NCBI GenBank assembly: GCA_964417685.1 | Contig: CAYQIT010000001.1 | Coordinates: forward strand, 1 to 64,000 | Source of the DNA: CAJQGY01 sp964417685 | Lineage (GTDB): Bacteria; Pseudomonadota; Gammaproteobacteria; Magnimaribacterales; D2472 | Direction: 5' to 3' | Length of the DNA: 64,000 nt | Shown: one piece after another, positions 9,494-18,726 of the stretch | How the letters are laid out: each line of letters begins with the position of its first letter | Numbering within the stretch: position 1 is the first letter of the stretch | Notes under the pieces: model-generated | Told to the model about the DNA's origin: nothing | What the model saw: the letters and a program-made list of their open reading frames with translations, nothing else | The model's database searches: none | Made by a program: the position numbers and the translations under genes

Positions 9494-10747
9494 ATGGAAA
9501 AGTATTTAAAGCTTTTTAAATCATTTAGATCATACTTATCTTTATTTAATGATGCATTAAAATCTGCTTCTTCTTCTATTAGATCAAATAAAATAAGATC
9601 TTTCTTAACTGCACTAGCTATTATTATTGGTACTGCTGCTGTAATTTCTATCATTGGATTAGGTTCAAGTGCATCAAAATCTCTTGATGAACGAATTGAT
9701 GACCTTGGTGGAAGAACATTATATGTTGGCCCAAGCCAAAGACGAAGCGGCGCGGTAACTCAGGGACTAAACCCATTAGTTCTTAAAGACGCTGAAGCGC
9801 TTGTAAAGGATAATGAGCACAACTGGAAGATATCACCAACTATGACTGGTAATAGGCAAATTAAATATAACTCAGCAAATATAAGTGGAAGGGTTGGGGG
9901 TTATCTGCCAATACATTTTAATGTTAGAGGATATGACCTAGAGTTAGGGCGTCTCTTTGATGAGGAAGATAACTTGGCAAGAAAGAAGGTTGTTGTTGTT
10001 GGCTCAAAGATACCTCAAGAGCTTAGAACGAGTGCTGCAGCACTATTAAATAAAGAAATAACTATTGGTGGAGTCTCATACAAGGTTGTAGGTGTGTTAA
10101 AAGAAGAGGGTTCAACAGGATGGCAAAATCCTGACGAAGAGTTATATGTCCCAATTCTTACAGCTGCGCAAAGAATTTTTGGTCGAGTGAGGGTTGACTC
10201 TATCAATGTAGGTGTTGCAAATGACGCTAATATTGAACAGGTTATGATGTCTATTGAACGCATACTAAGACAACAACACGATATAGGACCTGGACAGGAT
10301 AATGACTTTAGGATTGCGGACTATAGTCAGTTTTCTGATTTAAGAAGAGACGCTACAAATATTTTTACATTTCTAATAGCTGGTATTGCTGCAATTAGTC
10401 TGATTGTTGGGGGTATAGGAGTTATGAATATAATGCTTGTATCTGTAACAGAGCGTACTAGAGAAATAGGTCTTCGTAAGGCACTTGGAGCCTCTAAAAG
10501 CATAATAATGCTTCAGTTTATTGTTGAGGCTATCTTATTGTGTGGTATTGGAGGGATTATAGGTGTTCTTATAGGCGTTTTCTTGTTACTGGGACTAACT
10601 TCTCTTTTTGATTGGCCATTTGAAATGCCGTTTATTGCAATAATTGGTTCCATATCTTTTTCAGCACTTGTCGGCTTATTTTTTGGAATATGGCCTGCAA
10701 ATAAAGCAGCTAAGCTAGATCCTGTTATTGCTCTCAGGTATGAGTAA
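9494..10747 (+). CDS. MacB-like ABC permease (FtsX domain, MacB periplasmic core)
   Basis: A 417-residue permease with four predicted helices: one near 40-62 ('FLTALAIIIGTAAVISIIGL'), a large periplasmic domain (about 65-285), then three C-terminal helices (about 290-405) of the FtsX/MacB class with IGVMNIMLVSVTERTREIGL and RKALGAS. MacB-type permeases do not pump across the inner membrane; they pull periplasmic substrates out through TolC. It lacks the ATPase half that E. coli MacB carries, which is supplied by the gene two positions upstream. The end overlaps the next glycosyltransferase by 8 bases, so a link to surface glycans or glycolipids is possible but only inferred. Confidence 0.9.
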   Translation: MEKYLKLFKSFRSYLSLFNDALKSASSSIRSNKIRSFLTALAIIIGTAAVISIIGLGSSASKSLDERIDDLGGRTLYVGPSQRRSGAVTQGLNPLVLKDAEALVKDNEHNWKISPTMTGNRQIKYNSANISGRVGGYLPIHFNVRGYDLELGRLFDEEDNLARKKVVVVGSKIPQELRTSAAALLNKEITIGGVSYKVVGVLKEEGSTGWQNPDEELYVPILTAAQRIFGRVRVDSINVGVANDANIEQVMMSIERILRQQHDIGPGQDNDFRIADYSQFSDLRRDATNIFTFLIAGIAAISLIVGGIGVMNIMLVSVTERTREIGLRKALGASKSIIMLQFIVEAILLCGIGGIIGVLIGVFLLLGLTSLFDWPFEMPFIAIIGSISFSALVGLFFGIWPANKAAKLDPVIALRYE

Positions 10748-11840
10748 GCTTAAAGTTGTTCAGCTATTACCAGAGCTAAATATTGGCGGTGTTGAAAGAG
10801 GCACCAAAGACTTTTCTGAAGCTCTTGTTCAAAGAGGTCATCAGTCTATTGTTATATCTAACGGTGGTTTATTTGAGCAGGAAATTATTAACGCAGGTGG
10901 CATACATTTAAAGCTTCCGATTCATAAAAAAAATCCCTTTTCTCTGCTACAGGCAAAAGAGTTGGTTAAGGTCTATAAAGAGTATGAGCCTGATATTGTT
11001 CATGTTAGATCTAGAATGCCTGCATGGATTAACTATTATGCTTTTAAGAAATTAGATAAAAAACCTATTCTTGTTTCTACTTTTCATGGTTTATATAGCA
11101 CACCTATGTATAGTAAAGTGATGGCAAAAGTTGATCATACTATTGCTATAAGCAAAACAGTAAGAGACTACATTAAAAATACATATAGTGTTGAAGATAA
11201 AAATATCACCATAATACCAAGAGGCTGCGATCCATTATTGTTTAATAAAATAAAACCTGATATCAATTGGTTAAATAAATGGTATGAAGAATTTCCTCAA
11301 ACTAAAAACAAAACTATATTAACCCTACCAACGAGGATATCTCAATGGAAGGGTGTTGATAGTTTTATTGATTTAATAGCAAATATTAATAATGATGCTT
11401 TTCATGCTTTAGTTGTAGGACCAGCTTCAAAGAAAAAAGAAAAATATTTAAATGATTTGCAATCAAAAATAAAAGATAAGGGCTTAGGCTCTTTAATTAC
11501 TTTTACTGGATCAAGAAATGATATTAGTAATATTTATAAGATTTCTGATATTGTTTATAACTTATCTATAAAACCTGAGCCTTTTGGAAGAACTACAATT
11601 GAAGCAATTGCTAGTGGCTCTAAGGTTATGGGTTGGAATCATGGTGGTACAAAAGAGATTCTTGAAGAGTTATACCCTGATGGCTTAGTTGAGTTGAATG
11701 ACATAGCTCAATTAAAACAACAAACATTGATAATATCTAAGGAGAATTATGCCAAACCAAAGGAGAATATATTTTTATCCTCCAAGTTAATAGATTCAAC
11801 TATTCAGCTTTATCAAGATCTACTTAAGGCTTCTTCATAA
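10740..11840 (+). CDS. Glycosyltransferase family 4 protein
   Basis: From the ATG at 10740 the protein has 366 residues. A TTG 12 bases further up is in frame, but the ATG gives the usual short N-terminus (MSKLKVVQLLPELNIGGVER). The GT-B fold is visible as an N-terminal Rossmann half with the glycine-rich NIGGVERG. The C-terminal half has 'PTRISQWKGVDSFI' and the GT4 motif EPFGRTTIEAIASGSKVMGW, whose Glu residues hold the sugar nucleotide. It probably adds a hexose during LPS core or other surface-glycan synthesis at the inner membrane. Its end overlaps, tail to tail, a second GT4 gene by 28 bases. Acceptor and sugar are unknown. Confidence 0.88.
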   Translation: MSKLKVVQLLPELNIGGVERGTKDFSEALVQRGHQSIVISNGGLFEQEIINAGGIHLKLPIHKKNPFSLLQAKELVKVYKEYEPDIVHVRSRMPAWINYYAFKKLDKKPILVSTFHGLYSTPMYSKVMAKVDHTIAISKTVRDYIKNTYSVEDKNITIIPRGCDPLLFNKIKPDINWLNKWYEEFPQTKNKTILTLPTRISQWKGVDSFIDLIANINNDAFHALVVGPASKKKEKYLNDLQSKIKDKGLGSLITFTGSRNDISNIYKISDIVYNLSIKPEPFGRTTIEAIASGSKVMGWNHGGTKEILEELYPDGLVELNDIAQLKQQTLIISKENYAKPKENIFLSSKLIDSTIQLYQDLLKASS

Positions 11841-12802
11841 GCTTTAAGTATTTTTTTTGATTGGCTTTCTAGAGAAAACTCTTCTGATACGTATTCAAAT
11901 ATTGAAGATTGATCAAAAAGATACATTTTATTTACGTATTTGACTATTAGCTCTCTTAGCGCAGTCTGATTGTTTGGTTCAGCCAAAAACTCTTTAGGTA
12001 GTATTTTATTCATATGACCAACATCTGTAGATATAACAGGCACCTTCATATAGAGCGCTTCTAGAGCAACACGAGGCCCACCCTCACGAAGAGATGAGAC
12101 TATCAAGACTGATGCTTGTTTATAGTAATTAACTAAATCACTTGATGGAACTTCATCGACGATTTCTATTTTATGGCTTAATTTTAAATTTTCTATTAAT
12201 TGATTGAGTGAATTCTTCTCAGCACCAGAGCCAATAATTAATAACTTAGAATCAACACCCTCCCATGATTTTATCAATTGATCAAAACCCTTAACCTTTT
12301 CTAATCTTCCAATAGCTATTGAGAACTTTGGTTTGCTATTGTCAGGTATAGAAAGTTCTTTATATGCAGGATTCCACCAATTATTAATTACAAGCGCTTT
12401 ATTTTTTATTGCCTCAATGGTTTTATCACTTACACCAATAATAATATCTGCATGCTCATATATATTTGTTTTGCTTTTTATTCCATGAATTGTGCATGCA
12501 TATTTTGCATTTAATCTAGGTTTTATAATCTTTATTATTTGAGTTGTTTTAGAGCCATGCGTATGAATGATATGCGGATTAAGCTTCTTAATTATTTTAA
12601 ATAATTTATAAATATTAAAGAGCGATCTTCTTCCAAAATTATTTATGCTTATTACGTTAAGATTTTGGTTGAATTGATGAGCGATTTCATTAGTTGAAAT
12701 TATATGCACTTCATTGCTTTCCATTTGCTTAAGAGCAAGTTCATTCACGTGTTGCTCAATCCCCGCAAAATCATTACTCATAACTAGATGTAAAATGATC
12801 AT
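11813..12802 (-). CDS. Glycosyltransferase family 4 protein
   Basis: A 329-residue GT-B enzyme. The N-terminal half opens with a strand and loop (IILHLVMSNDFAGIEQHVNE) and contains the HTHGSKT segment. The C-terminal half carries 'FSIAIGRLEKVKGFDQLI' and VSSLREGGPRVALEALYMKV, the donor-binding E-x7-E-like region of GT4 enzymes. It begins 2 bases after the ELM1-family gene on the same strand, and its 3' end overlaps the opposite-strand glycosyltransferase. The cluster of two GT4 enzymes and an ELM1 protein suggests LPS core or lipid glycosylation. The sugar specificity cannot be read from sequence. Confidence 0.87.
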   Translation of the reverse strand: MIILHLVMSNDFAGIEQHVNELALKQMESNEVHIISTNEIAHQFNQNLNVISINNFGRRSLFNIYKLFKIIKKLNPHIIHTHGSKTTQIIKIIKPRLNAKYACTIHGIKSKTNIYEHADIIIGVSDKTIEAIKNKALVINNWWNPAYKELSIPDNSKPKFSIAIGRLEKVKGFDQLIKSWEGVDSKLLIIGSGAEKNSLNQLIENLKLSHKIEIVDEVPSSDLVNYYKQASVLIVSSLREGGPRVALEALYMKVPVISTDVGHMNKILPKEFLAEPNNQTALRELIVKYVNKMYLFDQSSIFEYVSEEFSLESQSKKILKAYEEALSRS

Positions 12803-12804
12803 AA

Positions 12805-13755
12805 TTAATTAATTCTCTTTAATATTGAGTATGATAATTTTTCAACCTCTCTTAATACATCAAAATATTTATTTTGTTTTTCAAGTTTATGAGTTGTAAT
12901 TCCCTCACTTAAATTTGATGTCGAAATATAACCAACTCTTTTATCTTTTTTGAGTGCGTTAATATTTAAAACAATTTTATTATTCTTTTTTGATGGCATG
13001 TTTAGAAGTATAGTTTCTCCTCTTGATGACAAACATTCATATACCATGTTTACACTATCTGGAGTAACGAGCTTCATCGAAGCTTCTTTTATATATTTTT
13101 TGAATAAATCTAAACTATTTGAATCATCAACATCAATAAAATATATATTTTTATGACTTTTTGTGAGTTTTGATATTTGAATATTCATATCTTCTGGAGT
13201 TCTTCTTGAGTTAAAGATATACCAATTAATGCTGGGATAGAGAGAAACGATGTAATTAATTTGTTTTAATAATGAATCAATATCAAAATCAAAATGCTTA
13301 TTATTGCCTCCAATAGCTATCATAGAGACATCAGGGTTAGTATCTATATCAAACACTGATGATAAAGATCCCTCAAAGGTAATTTTTTTATTGCTATCAA
13401 TTTTTTTATGATTGTCGTGAATAGGAATACAAATATGATCAAATCTGCTTCTTAAAAAATAGTTTGGACAAAGAATAGATACAATTTTTGCATTCCTACA
13501 AATTATTGCTAAATTAACCATTCTGATAAATGATTTATTTCCTGCACCAATTATCAGGTCAAAGTTTTGTTCTTTTAAGTTTTCTTTATCAGTCTGAATG
13601 AACCCAAATGATACAAATTCTATGACTTCTAAAATAAAAGATTTTGTTAAAGTTTCAGTAATTATAGTATCTGTATCTTTTGAGATTTCCTTAAGTAAGG
13701 CTTCAACCTGTTTTTCATGGCCAAGCTTGCCATCTTTTACCCATAAAATCTTCAT
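12805..13755 (-). CDS. ELM1-family protein (DUF1022), putative GT-B-like glycosyltransferase
   Basis: The 316-residue protein starts MKILWVKDGKLGHEKQVEAL and has the glycine-rich 'LIIGAGNKSFIRM' of the ELM1/DUF1022 family, named after the plant mitochondrial fission factor. Later landmarks are 'VSMIAIGGNNKHFDFD' (the family's second GG loop), 'WYIFNSRRTPEDM' and LVTPDSVNMVYECLSSRGET, typical of the nucleotide-sugar end of GT-B folds. Bacterial members often sit in LPS gene clusters, and the adjoining GT4 gene fits that. The biochemical activity of the bacterial family is not settled; glycosyl transfer is inference. It is the first gene of a two-gene minus-strand operon. Confidence 0.78.
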   Translation of the reverse strand: MKILWVKDGKLGHEKQVEALLKEISKDTDTIITETLTKSFILEVIEFVSFGFIQTDKENLKEQNFDLIIGAGNKSFIRMVNLAIICRNAKIVSILCPNYFLRSRFDHICIPIHDNHKKIDSNKKITFEGSLSSVFDIDTNPDVSMIAIGGNNKHFDFDIDSLLKQINYIVSLYPSINWYIFNSRRTPEDMNIQISKLTKSHKNIYFIDVDDSNSLDLFKKYIKEASMKLVTPDSVNMVYECLSSRGETILLNMPSKKNNKIVLNINALKKDKRVGYISTSNLSEGITTHKLEKQNKYFDVLREVEKLSYSILKRIN

Positions 13756-13775
13756 AACTTATTATAACTTTATAT

Positions 13776-13803
13776 TTGACACCTAATATAGGTAACAGAT
13801 AAT
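13776..13803 (+). promoter_or_regulatory. Sigma-70-type promoter for the 61-codon gene
   Basis: A perfect TTGACA (13776-13781), a 16-base spacer and GATAAT (13798-13803) lie in the divergent gap between the ELM1 gene and the small gene at 13851. The expected start of transcription near 13810 would leave a leader of about 40 bases. Confidence 0.6.
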
Positions 13804-13850
13804 AGCCGAATGGCAGATACCAAACTTCTTTCTATAAAATAATTTTATTA

Positions 13851-14036
13851 ATGCAGGATAATAAAAGTAATACTGCTCTAACCTTGATATCGCAATATGG
13901 AGATGAGGCAGAGGCTATAGCGATGTTAAGAGCTGCTGAATATGCAGCAGCATTTGATACAGATAGTTGGGTCTATTGGGAGCAGGTCATTCTTGAAATT
14001 CAAAAACTTAATCAAAATCCATCACTGGATGGATAA
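13851..14036 (+). CDS. Small conserved-looking helical protein, function unknown
   Basis: A 61-residue protein with predicted helices over nearly its whole length: 'ALTLISQYGDEAEAIAMLRA' then AAEYAAAFDTDSWVYWEQVI and a final LEIQKL. It is acidic, with no signal peptide, membrane segment or cysteine. The 'GDxA...A..RA...A...D..W..W..V...I..L' pattern reminds me of small proteins common beside metabolic genes in Proteobacteria, but I cannot name a family. A good promoter stands just upstream and bolA follows 31 bases downstream behind its own -10 box. I regard it as a real gene because of the promoter and clean codon use. Confidence 0.6.
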   Translation: MQDNKSNTALTLISQYGDEAEAIAMLRAAEYAAAFDTDSWVYWEQVILEIQKLNQNPSLDG

Positions 14037-14067
14037 GATTTACTAAAAAGATATAATCACTATCAAT

Positions 14068-14373
14068 ATGTCTGTGAAATCTCAAATAGAGGACTTGTGC
14101 ACAAAAGCTTTGAATTTTGATTTTATAAGTATTGAGAATGAAAGCCATCTTCACTCTTCATCTCAGAATGCTGAAAGTCACTTTAAACTTATTCTTGTAT
14201 CTAATGATTTTTTAAATATGAGTTTAATCAAAAGACATAAGCACATTTATAAAATTTTAAATGAAATAATGCCAAAAATTCATGCGCTTGCCATACATGC
14301 ATTTACCGAAGAAGAATTCAAAAACAATACCGTAAATACAAACTCACCAGATTGTGTAAATAAAAATGGATAA
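14068..14373 (+). CDS. bolA: BolA family protein
   Basis: A 101-residue BolA/IbaG-type protein. The first part has the ESHLHSS segment that matches the family's exposed His loop. It continues with SHFKLILVSNDF and SLIKRHKHIYKIL, the usual helix-turn region, and IHALAIHAFTEEEF, the highly conserved C-terminal strand and helix. BolA proteins pair with monothiol CGFS glutaredoxins in iron-sulfur handling; such a glutaredoxin is encoded at 45329. A TATAAT at 14052-14057 is only 10 bases ahead of the ATG, so the message is probably nearly leaderless. The end overlaps the RND gene by 8 bases. Confidence 0.9.
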   Translation: MSVKSQIEDLCTKALNFDFISIENESHLHSSSQNAESHFKLILVSNDFLNMSLIKRHKHIYKILNEIMPKIHALAIHAFTEEEFKNNTVNTNSPDCVNKNG

Positions 14374-16789
14374 ATACCTTAAATTTATAATCTCTTCATC
14401 CAAGCTGGTTATTTTTGGCTTGCTGGTTGTATTGGCTATCAGCTCAAATGGAATTAACAACTTTAAACTTGATGCCTCTTCAGATGCATTGGTGATTGAA
14501 GGGGATGCCTCGCTTAAAAAATTTAGAGAGGCTGAAAAAGACTTTGGGGGGTCTGATTTTCTTATAGTTGTTATTGAGCCTCATGATGAGATTTTTTCTA
14601 ATACAACAATTGAGACAATAAAATCTTTTGAGCTAGAGATTGAGAATATTAAAGGTATAGAATCAGTATTATCTCTAGTTGATGCTCCTGTTTTTTTTCA
14701 ACCAAAAGTTCCGTTAGTAGAGGTTTCAGATAATTTAAAAGATCTAGATGATCCAAGTGTCGATCTTGCATTAGCTAAAGATGAGTTTCTTGATAATCCA
14801 ATCTATAGAGACTTAATCATTAGTGCAGATGGTAAAACAACAGCAATGCAAGTAAATCTTTTATCTAATGACTTATATGACACCTATATTGAAGAGAGAT
14901 ATGACCTTCTTGATAAAAAGGACACTGCTGGCTTAGATGAATTAAATAAAAAAATATCAGATCTTAATGATGAAATATCACAAAGTAATGCCTTAATAAT
15001 AGAAGAAATTAGAGAAGTGCTGAATGAGTATTCTCATATGGGCAGCCTTTATCTAGGCGGTCCATCAATGATTGCTACAGATATGATGACTTTTATTAAA
15101 GATGATTTAGTTGTTTTTGGTTTGGGTGTTGCTTTTGTATTTGCAATAATGCTTTATCTATTTTTTGGAAATATCTGGTTTGTTTTACTGCCCTTAATCA
15201 ATTCTTTTTTCGCAACATATATCACTGCTGCGTTTTTAGGGGCTATGGACTGGAAAATTAGTGTTGTTTCATCTAATTTTATAGCACTCCTGCTTATATT
15301 AACTATATCTTTGACAGTTCATGTGCTCGTGAAATTTAATGAATTGAAAGAAGAGTTTAACGATAGAACAGATAGACTTAAAAATGCTATCAGGCAAATT
15401 ATAGTCCCTTGCTTCTTTGCAGCTTTTACAACAGGTATAGCATTTATATCTTTACTTGTTGGTGAACTAAAACCTGTTATTGAGTTTGGAAAAATGATGT
15501 CAGTTGGGATTTTAATAGCTTTTATTTGTACTTTTACTTTTATACCTGCCGCATTATCTTTAATCAAGAACACTAACACTAAAGATGTTTTAAAACTTCA
15601 CAGAGTCACTTCTGTTCTATACAAATATACTGTTAAAAATACAAAGTTAATTTTTCTTATATCCTTCATAAGTATTTTTGCATTTATATATGGGGCATTT
15701 AAGCTTGAAGTTGAGAATAAGTTTATTGACTATTTTGATGATACAACTGAAATATATCAGGGCATGCTTAAAATAGACAAAGATCTTGGGGGTACTGCCA
15801 CTTTAGATATTATTATTAAAGAACCCAAAGAAGACTTGATAATAAATGATAGTGCTGACGATGATATTTTTCTTGATGATTTATTTGAAGATGAAAATTC
15901 TCAAGCCTCAGGCTATTGGTGGAATATTTACAGCCTATCAAAACTTGAAGAAATACATGACTATTTAGATGAGAAGGAAGAGATTGGGAAAGTTTTAAGT
16001 GTTGCAAGTGGTTTAAAGTTAGCCAGAAAAATAAATGATGATCAGGATTTAAATGACCTCGAGCTTGCATTGCTAAGATCTGTTTTACCAGAAGATATAA
16101 AAGATACTTTATTGTATTCATATATCAATGAGGATGATTCGGTAGTAAGAATTTCAACTAGAGTTGTTGAGACTTCAGATGGGCTGAATAGAAATAATCT
16201 AATTGCTGAAATTAAAAATGATTTAAAAAATGAATTTAAATTAGAAGATGACCAAATAACAATTACAGGACTAGCTGTTTTATATAACAACATGTTGCAG
16301 TCGCTGTTTAGCGCTCAATTAGGTTCTATTCTTATTGTTTTTTCTGTGATTGGATTAATGTTTTTAGCTATTTTTAAAACTTTTAAAGCAATGATCATTG
16401 GATTAATTCCAAATATTTTTGTTGCTATGTCTGTATTAGGTGTTCTTGGTTTATTAGGCCTGCCTCTAGACATTATGACCATAACCGTAGCTGCAATTAG
16501 TGTTGGTATGGCTGTAGATAACACTATTCATTATATGTATCGATACAAAAAAGAAGTTAAAAATACAAAAGAATCACTCACTGCAATTAACTTTACCCAT
16601 ACAAATGTAGGTAGGGCGTTATTTTATACAGCAGCAACTATATCAATTGGTTTTTCAATATTAAGCTTCTCAAATTTCTTTCCAACAGTTTTATTTGGTT
16701 TGTTTACAAGTATGGCTTTAATTATTTCATTTGTATCATCTTTAACATTACTGCCTAATCTATTGGTCAAATCAAAGCTTTTCCAATAA
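14366..16789 (+). CDS. RND superfamily exporter of the MMPL/HpnN-like type
   Basis: An 807-residue protein with the two-fold RND plan. Helix 1 lies near 10-28, a periplasmic loop runs to about 245, and a cluster of helices from 247 to 405 includes LLLILTISLTVHVLVKFNEL. Helix 7 is near 425-443, with a second loop to about 640 and a final helix cluster with ITVAAISVGMAVDNTIHYMY (conserved Asp in the proton relay). It is shorter than drug pumps of the AcrB class (about 1,030) and resembles predicted lipid/hopanoid exporters. The second loop has a very acidic patch (about 495-515). It likely moves lipids or hydrophobic compounds; the substrate is unknown. Confidence 0.87.
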   Translation: MDKYLKFIISSSKLVIFGLLVVLAISSNGINNFKLDASSDALVIEGDASLKKFREAEKDFGGSDFLIVVIEPHDEIFSNTTIETIKSFELEIENIKGIESVLSLVDAPVFFQPKVPLVEVSDNLKDLDDPSVDLALAKDEFLDNPIYRDLIISADGKTTAMQVNLLSNDLYDTYIEERYDLLDKKDTAGLDELNKKISDLNDEISQSNALIIEEIREVLNEYSHMGSLYLGGPSMIATDMMTFIKDDLVVFGLGVAFVFAIMLYLFFGNIWFVLLPLINSFFATYITAAFLGAMDWKISVVSSNFIALLLILTISLTVHVLVKFNELKEEFNDRTDRLKNAIRQIIVPCFFAAFTTGIAFISLLVGELKPVIEFGKMMSVGILIAFICTFTFIPAALSLIKNTNTKDVLKLHRVTSVLYKYTVKNTKLIFLISFISIFAFIYGAFKLEVENKFIDYFDDTTEIYQGMLKIDKDLGGTATLDIIIKEPKEDLIINDSADDDIFLDDLFEDENSQASGYWWNIYSLSKLEEIHDYLDEKEEIGKVLSVASGLKLARKINDDQDLNDLELALLRSVLPEDIKDTLLYSYINEDDSVVRISTRVVETSDGLNRNNLIAEIKNDLKNEFKLEDDQITITGLAVLYNNMLQSLFSAQLGSILIVFSVIGLMFLAIFKTFKAMIIGLIPNIFVAMSVLGVLGLLGLPLDIMTITVAAISVGMAVDNTIHYMYRYKKEVKNTKESLTAINFTHTNVGRALFYTAATISIGFSILSFSNFFPTVLFGLFTSMALIISFVSSLTLLPNLLVKSKLFQ

Positions 16790-16798
16790 TATCTATAT

Positions 16799-17902
16799 AT
16801 GGGGCCATTAAAGGGAATAAAGATAATTGAATTTGCCGGGATAGGACCAGGACCATTCTGTGGCATGGCACTTGCTGATTTGGGTGCAGATGTAATAACT
16901 ATAAATAGAGCAAATGAAAAAGGTCGTCATAACAAATTTGATATTCACAATCGATCAAAGAAAACTCTAACTGCTGATCTTAAAAATCAGCAAACAAAAG
17001 ATGAAATTCTTAAACTTATCTCCAAATGTGATGGCTTAATTGAAGGTTTTAGACCTGGGGTAATGGAGTCATTAGAGCTCGGTCCTGATATTTGTTTAAA
17101 GGTAAATCCAAGATTGGTTTATGGAAGAATGACAGGATGGGGTCAAGATGGGCCTCTTTCAAAAACTGCTGGTCATGATATTAACTATATAGCTCTAACA
17201 GGCGCGCTAAATGCTATGGGTAGGAAAGAATCATCACCAAACCCACCATTAAACCTTATTGGTGATTATGGAGGTGGTGGAATGCACTTGGCGCTTGGTA
17301 TGGTTTCTGCACTGATTCATCAATTAAAAACTGGTGAGGGTCAGGTTGTTGATTCAGCTATGATAGATGGGACGTCAATGTTAATGAGTTTTTTTTACTC
17401 TTTTAAGCAAATGAATTTGTGGGAAGATAAAAGAGATTCAAATTTACTTGATGGAGCAGCTCATTTTTATGATACATACAGATGTGCTGATAATAAATTT
17501 CTTGCAATTGGCTCAATAGAACCTGATTTTTATGCCATCTTGTTGGATAAATTAGATATAAAAGATGAAATATTCCAAAATCAATTAGATAAAGGCTTAT
17601 GGCCAAAACTTAAAAAGAAAATTGCTGATGTAATCATTCTTAAAGATCGAGATGAGTGGGAAAAAATATTTGAAAATACAGACGGTTGTGTCACCCCAGT
17701 TCTGTCTATTTCAGAAGCCCCAAAGCATCAACATAATATTAATCGAAATACATTCATAACATTTGATGATGTGTTACAGCCAAACCCTTCACCTCGCTTT
17801 TCAAAAACAAAACTTAATATTAAACATAACGCGAATGAGAAGGGGTTTGATAATGACTCAATCATTGAAGAATTTAATCTTGATCCAGATGCTTTTAACT
17901 AA
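16799..17902 (+). CDS. Alpha-methylacyl-CoA racemase (CoA-transferase family III fold)
   Basis: The 367-residue protein opens with LKGIKIIEFAGIGPGPFCGM, the family III start, and has FRPGVMESLELGP. The proposed acid/base pair of methylacyl-CoA racemases is present: His126 in AGHDINYIALTGAL and Asp156 in LIGDYGGGGMHLALG, spaced as in the characterised mycobacterial enzyme. This favours racemase over formyl-/succinyl-CoA transferase, which would use a catalytic Asp elsewhere. The role would be epimerising 2-methyl branched acyl-CoAs for beta-oxidation of sterols, phytol or similar lipids. It starts 9 bases after the RND exporter gene, so the two may be co-transcribed, and overlaps tatD tail to tail by 8 bases. 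Confidence 0.87.
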   Translation: MGPLKGIKIIEFAGIGPGPFCGMALADLGADVITINRANEKGRHNKFDIHNRSKKTLTADLKNQQTKDEILKLISKCDGLIEGFRPGVMESLELGPDICLKVNPRLVYGRMTGWGQDGPLSKTAGHDINYIALTGALNAMGRKESSPNPPLNLIGDYGGGGMHLALGMVSALIHQLKTGEGQVVDSAMIDGTSMLMSFFYSFKQMNLWEDKRDSNLLDGAAHFYDTYRCADNKFLAIGSIEPDFYAILLDKLDIKDEIFQNQLDKGLWPKLKKKIADVIILKDRDEWEKIFENTDGCVTPVLSISEAPKHQHNINRNTFITFDDVLQPNPSPRFSKTKLNIKHNANEKGFDNDSIIEEFNLDPDAFN

Positions 17903-18674
17903 AAAATCTTATTGAATTGTTATAAGTTCTTGAAATAATTTCATCCAAAGGGATATCCATCAGCAGGGATATTTCATTTGCTATATGTGGTAAATGTTTA
18001 GGCTCATTTCTATTATTTTTTGTTTTTAAGTTTCTTGGAATTAGATACGGACAATCAGTTTCAATCATTAATTTATCTAACGGAATATCTTTAATTGAAA
18101 TTCTCAGGTCTTTATTTCTTCTTTCATCACAAATCCAGCCAGTTAATCCAATAAAAAAATCTAATTCAAGATATGAATCTAATTCATTTTGAGTGCCTGT
18201 AAAACAATGCACAACACAAGGGGGAAGGTTCCCAGTATAATTTTTTAAAACTTTGATGAAATCTTCATGCGATTCTCTTTGATGCAAGAAAAGTGGTTTG
18301 TTAAATTTAATAGCTAGCTTGATTTGCTCATTAAATGCATATATTTGCTCATCATATGATGAAAAATTTCTGAAAAAATCTAAACCTGTCTCTCCTATGG
18401 AGTTCGGATTAATATCTTGAATTTGGTTATCCATGATAGGCACTGATTCATGATTAAAAGTTTTTGCATGGTGAGGATGAACACCAAGTGTTATCAGACA
18501 ATTTTCTGAGTATTTTTTTTTAATTTCTTGAATTTTTTTTGTATCACTTAATTCAGCTGATACAACAAGAAACTTGTCTACATTACTCTTAATAGCATTT
18601 GAGATGACATCATCTAGATCATAATCAAATCTTTCGCTTGTAAAGTTGCATGCAATATCAAAGAGCTTCGTCAT
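17895..18674 (-). CDS. tatD: TatD-family metal-dependent DNase
   Basis: A 259-residue TIM-barrel hydrolase. Motifs in order: MTKLFDIACNFTSERF (like E. coli TatD 'FDIGVNLTSSQF', without the HxH of YcfH-type paralogues), 'LITLGVHPHHAKTF', SIGETGLDFFRNFSS (metal-binding Glu), KPLFLHQRESHEDFI, CVVHCFTGT, and KLMIETDCPYLIPRNL. TatD is a 3'-5' exonuclease acting on DNA ends and RNA. The YcfH-type paralogue usually follows holB in gammaproteobacteria, but here holB has no tatD next to it. Alone on the minus strand between plus-strand genes. Confidence 0.9.
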   Translation of the reverse strand: MTKLFDIACNFTSERFDYDLDDVISNAIKSNVDKFLVVSAELSDTKKIQEIKKKYSENCLITLGVHPHHAKTFNHESVPIMDNQIQDINPNSIGETGLDFFRNFSSYDEQIYAFNEQIKLAIKFNKPLFLHQRESHEDFIKVLKNYTGNLPPCVVHCFTGTQNELDSYLELDFFIGLTGWICDERRNKDLRISIKDIPLDKLMIETDCPYLIPRNLKTKNNRNEPKHLPHIANEISLLMDIPLDEIISRTYNNSIRFFS

Positions 18675-18726
18675 TATTTTTATTATGATTGTATATATAT
18701 TTAATTATGAACTAAAATCATCAAAC

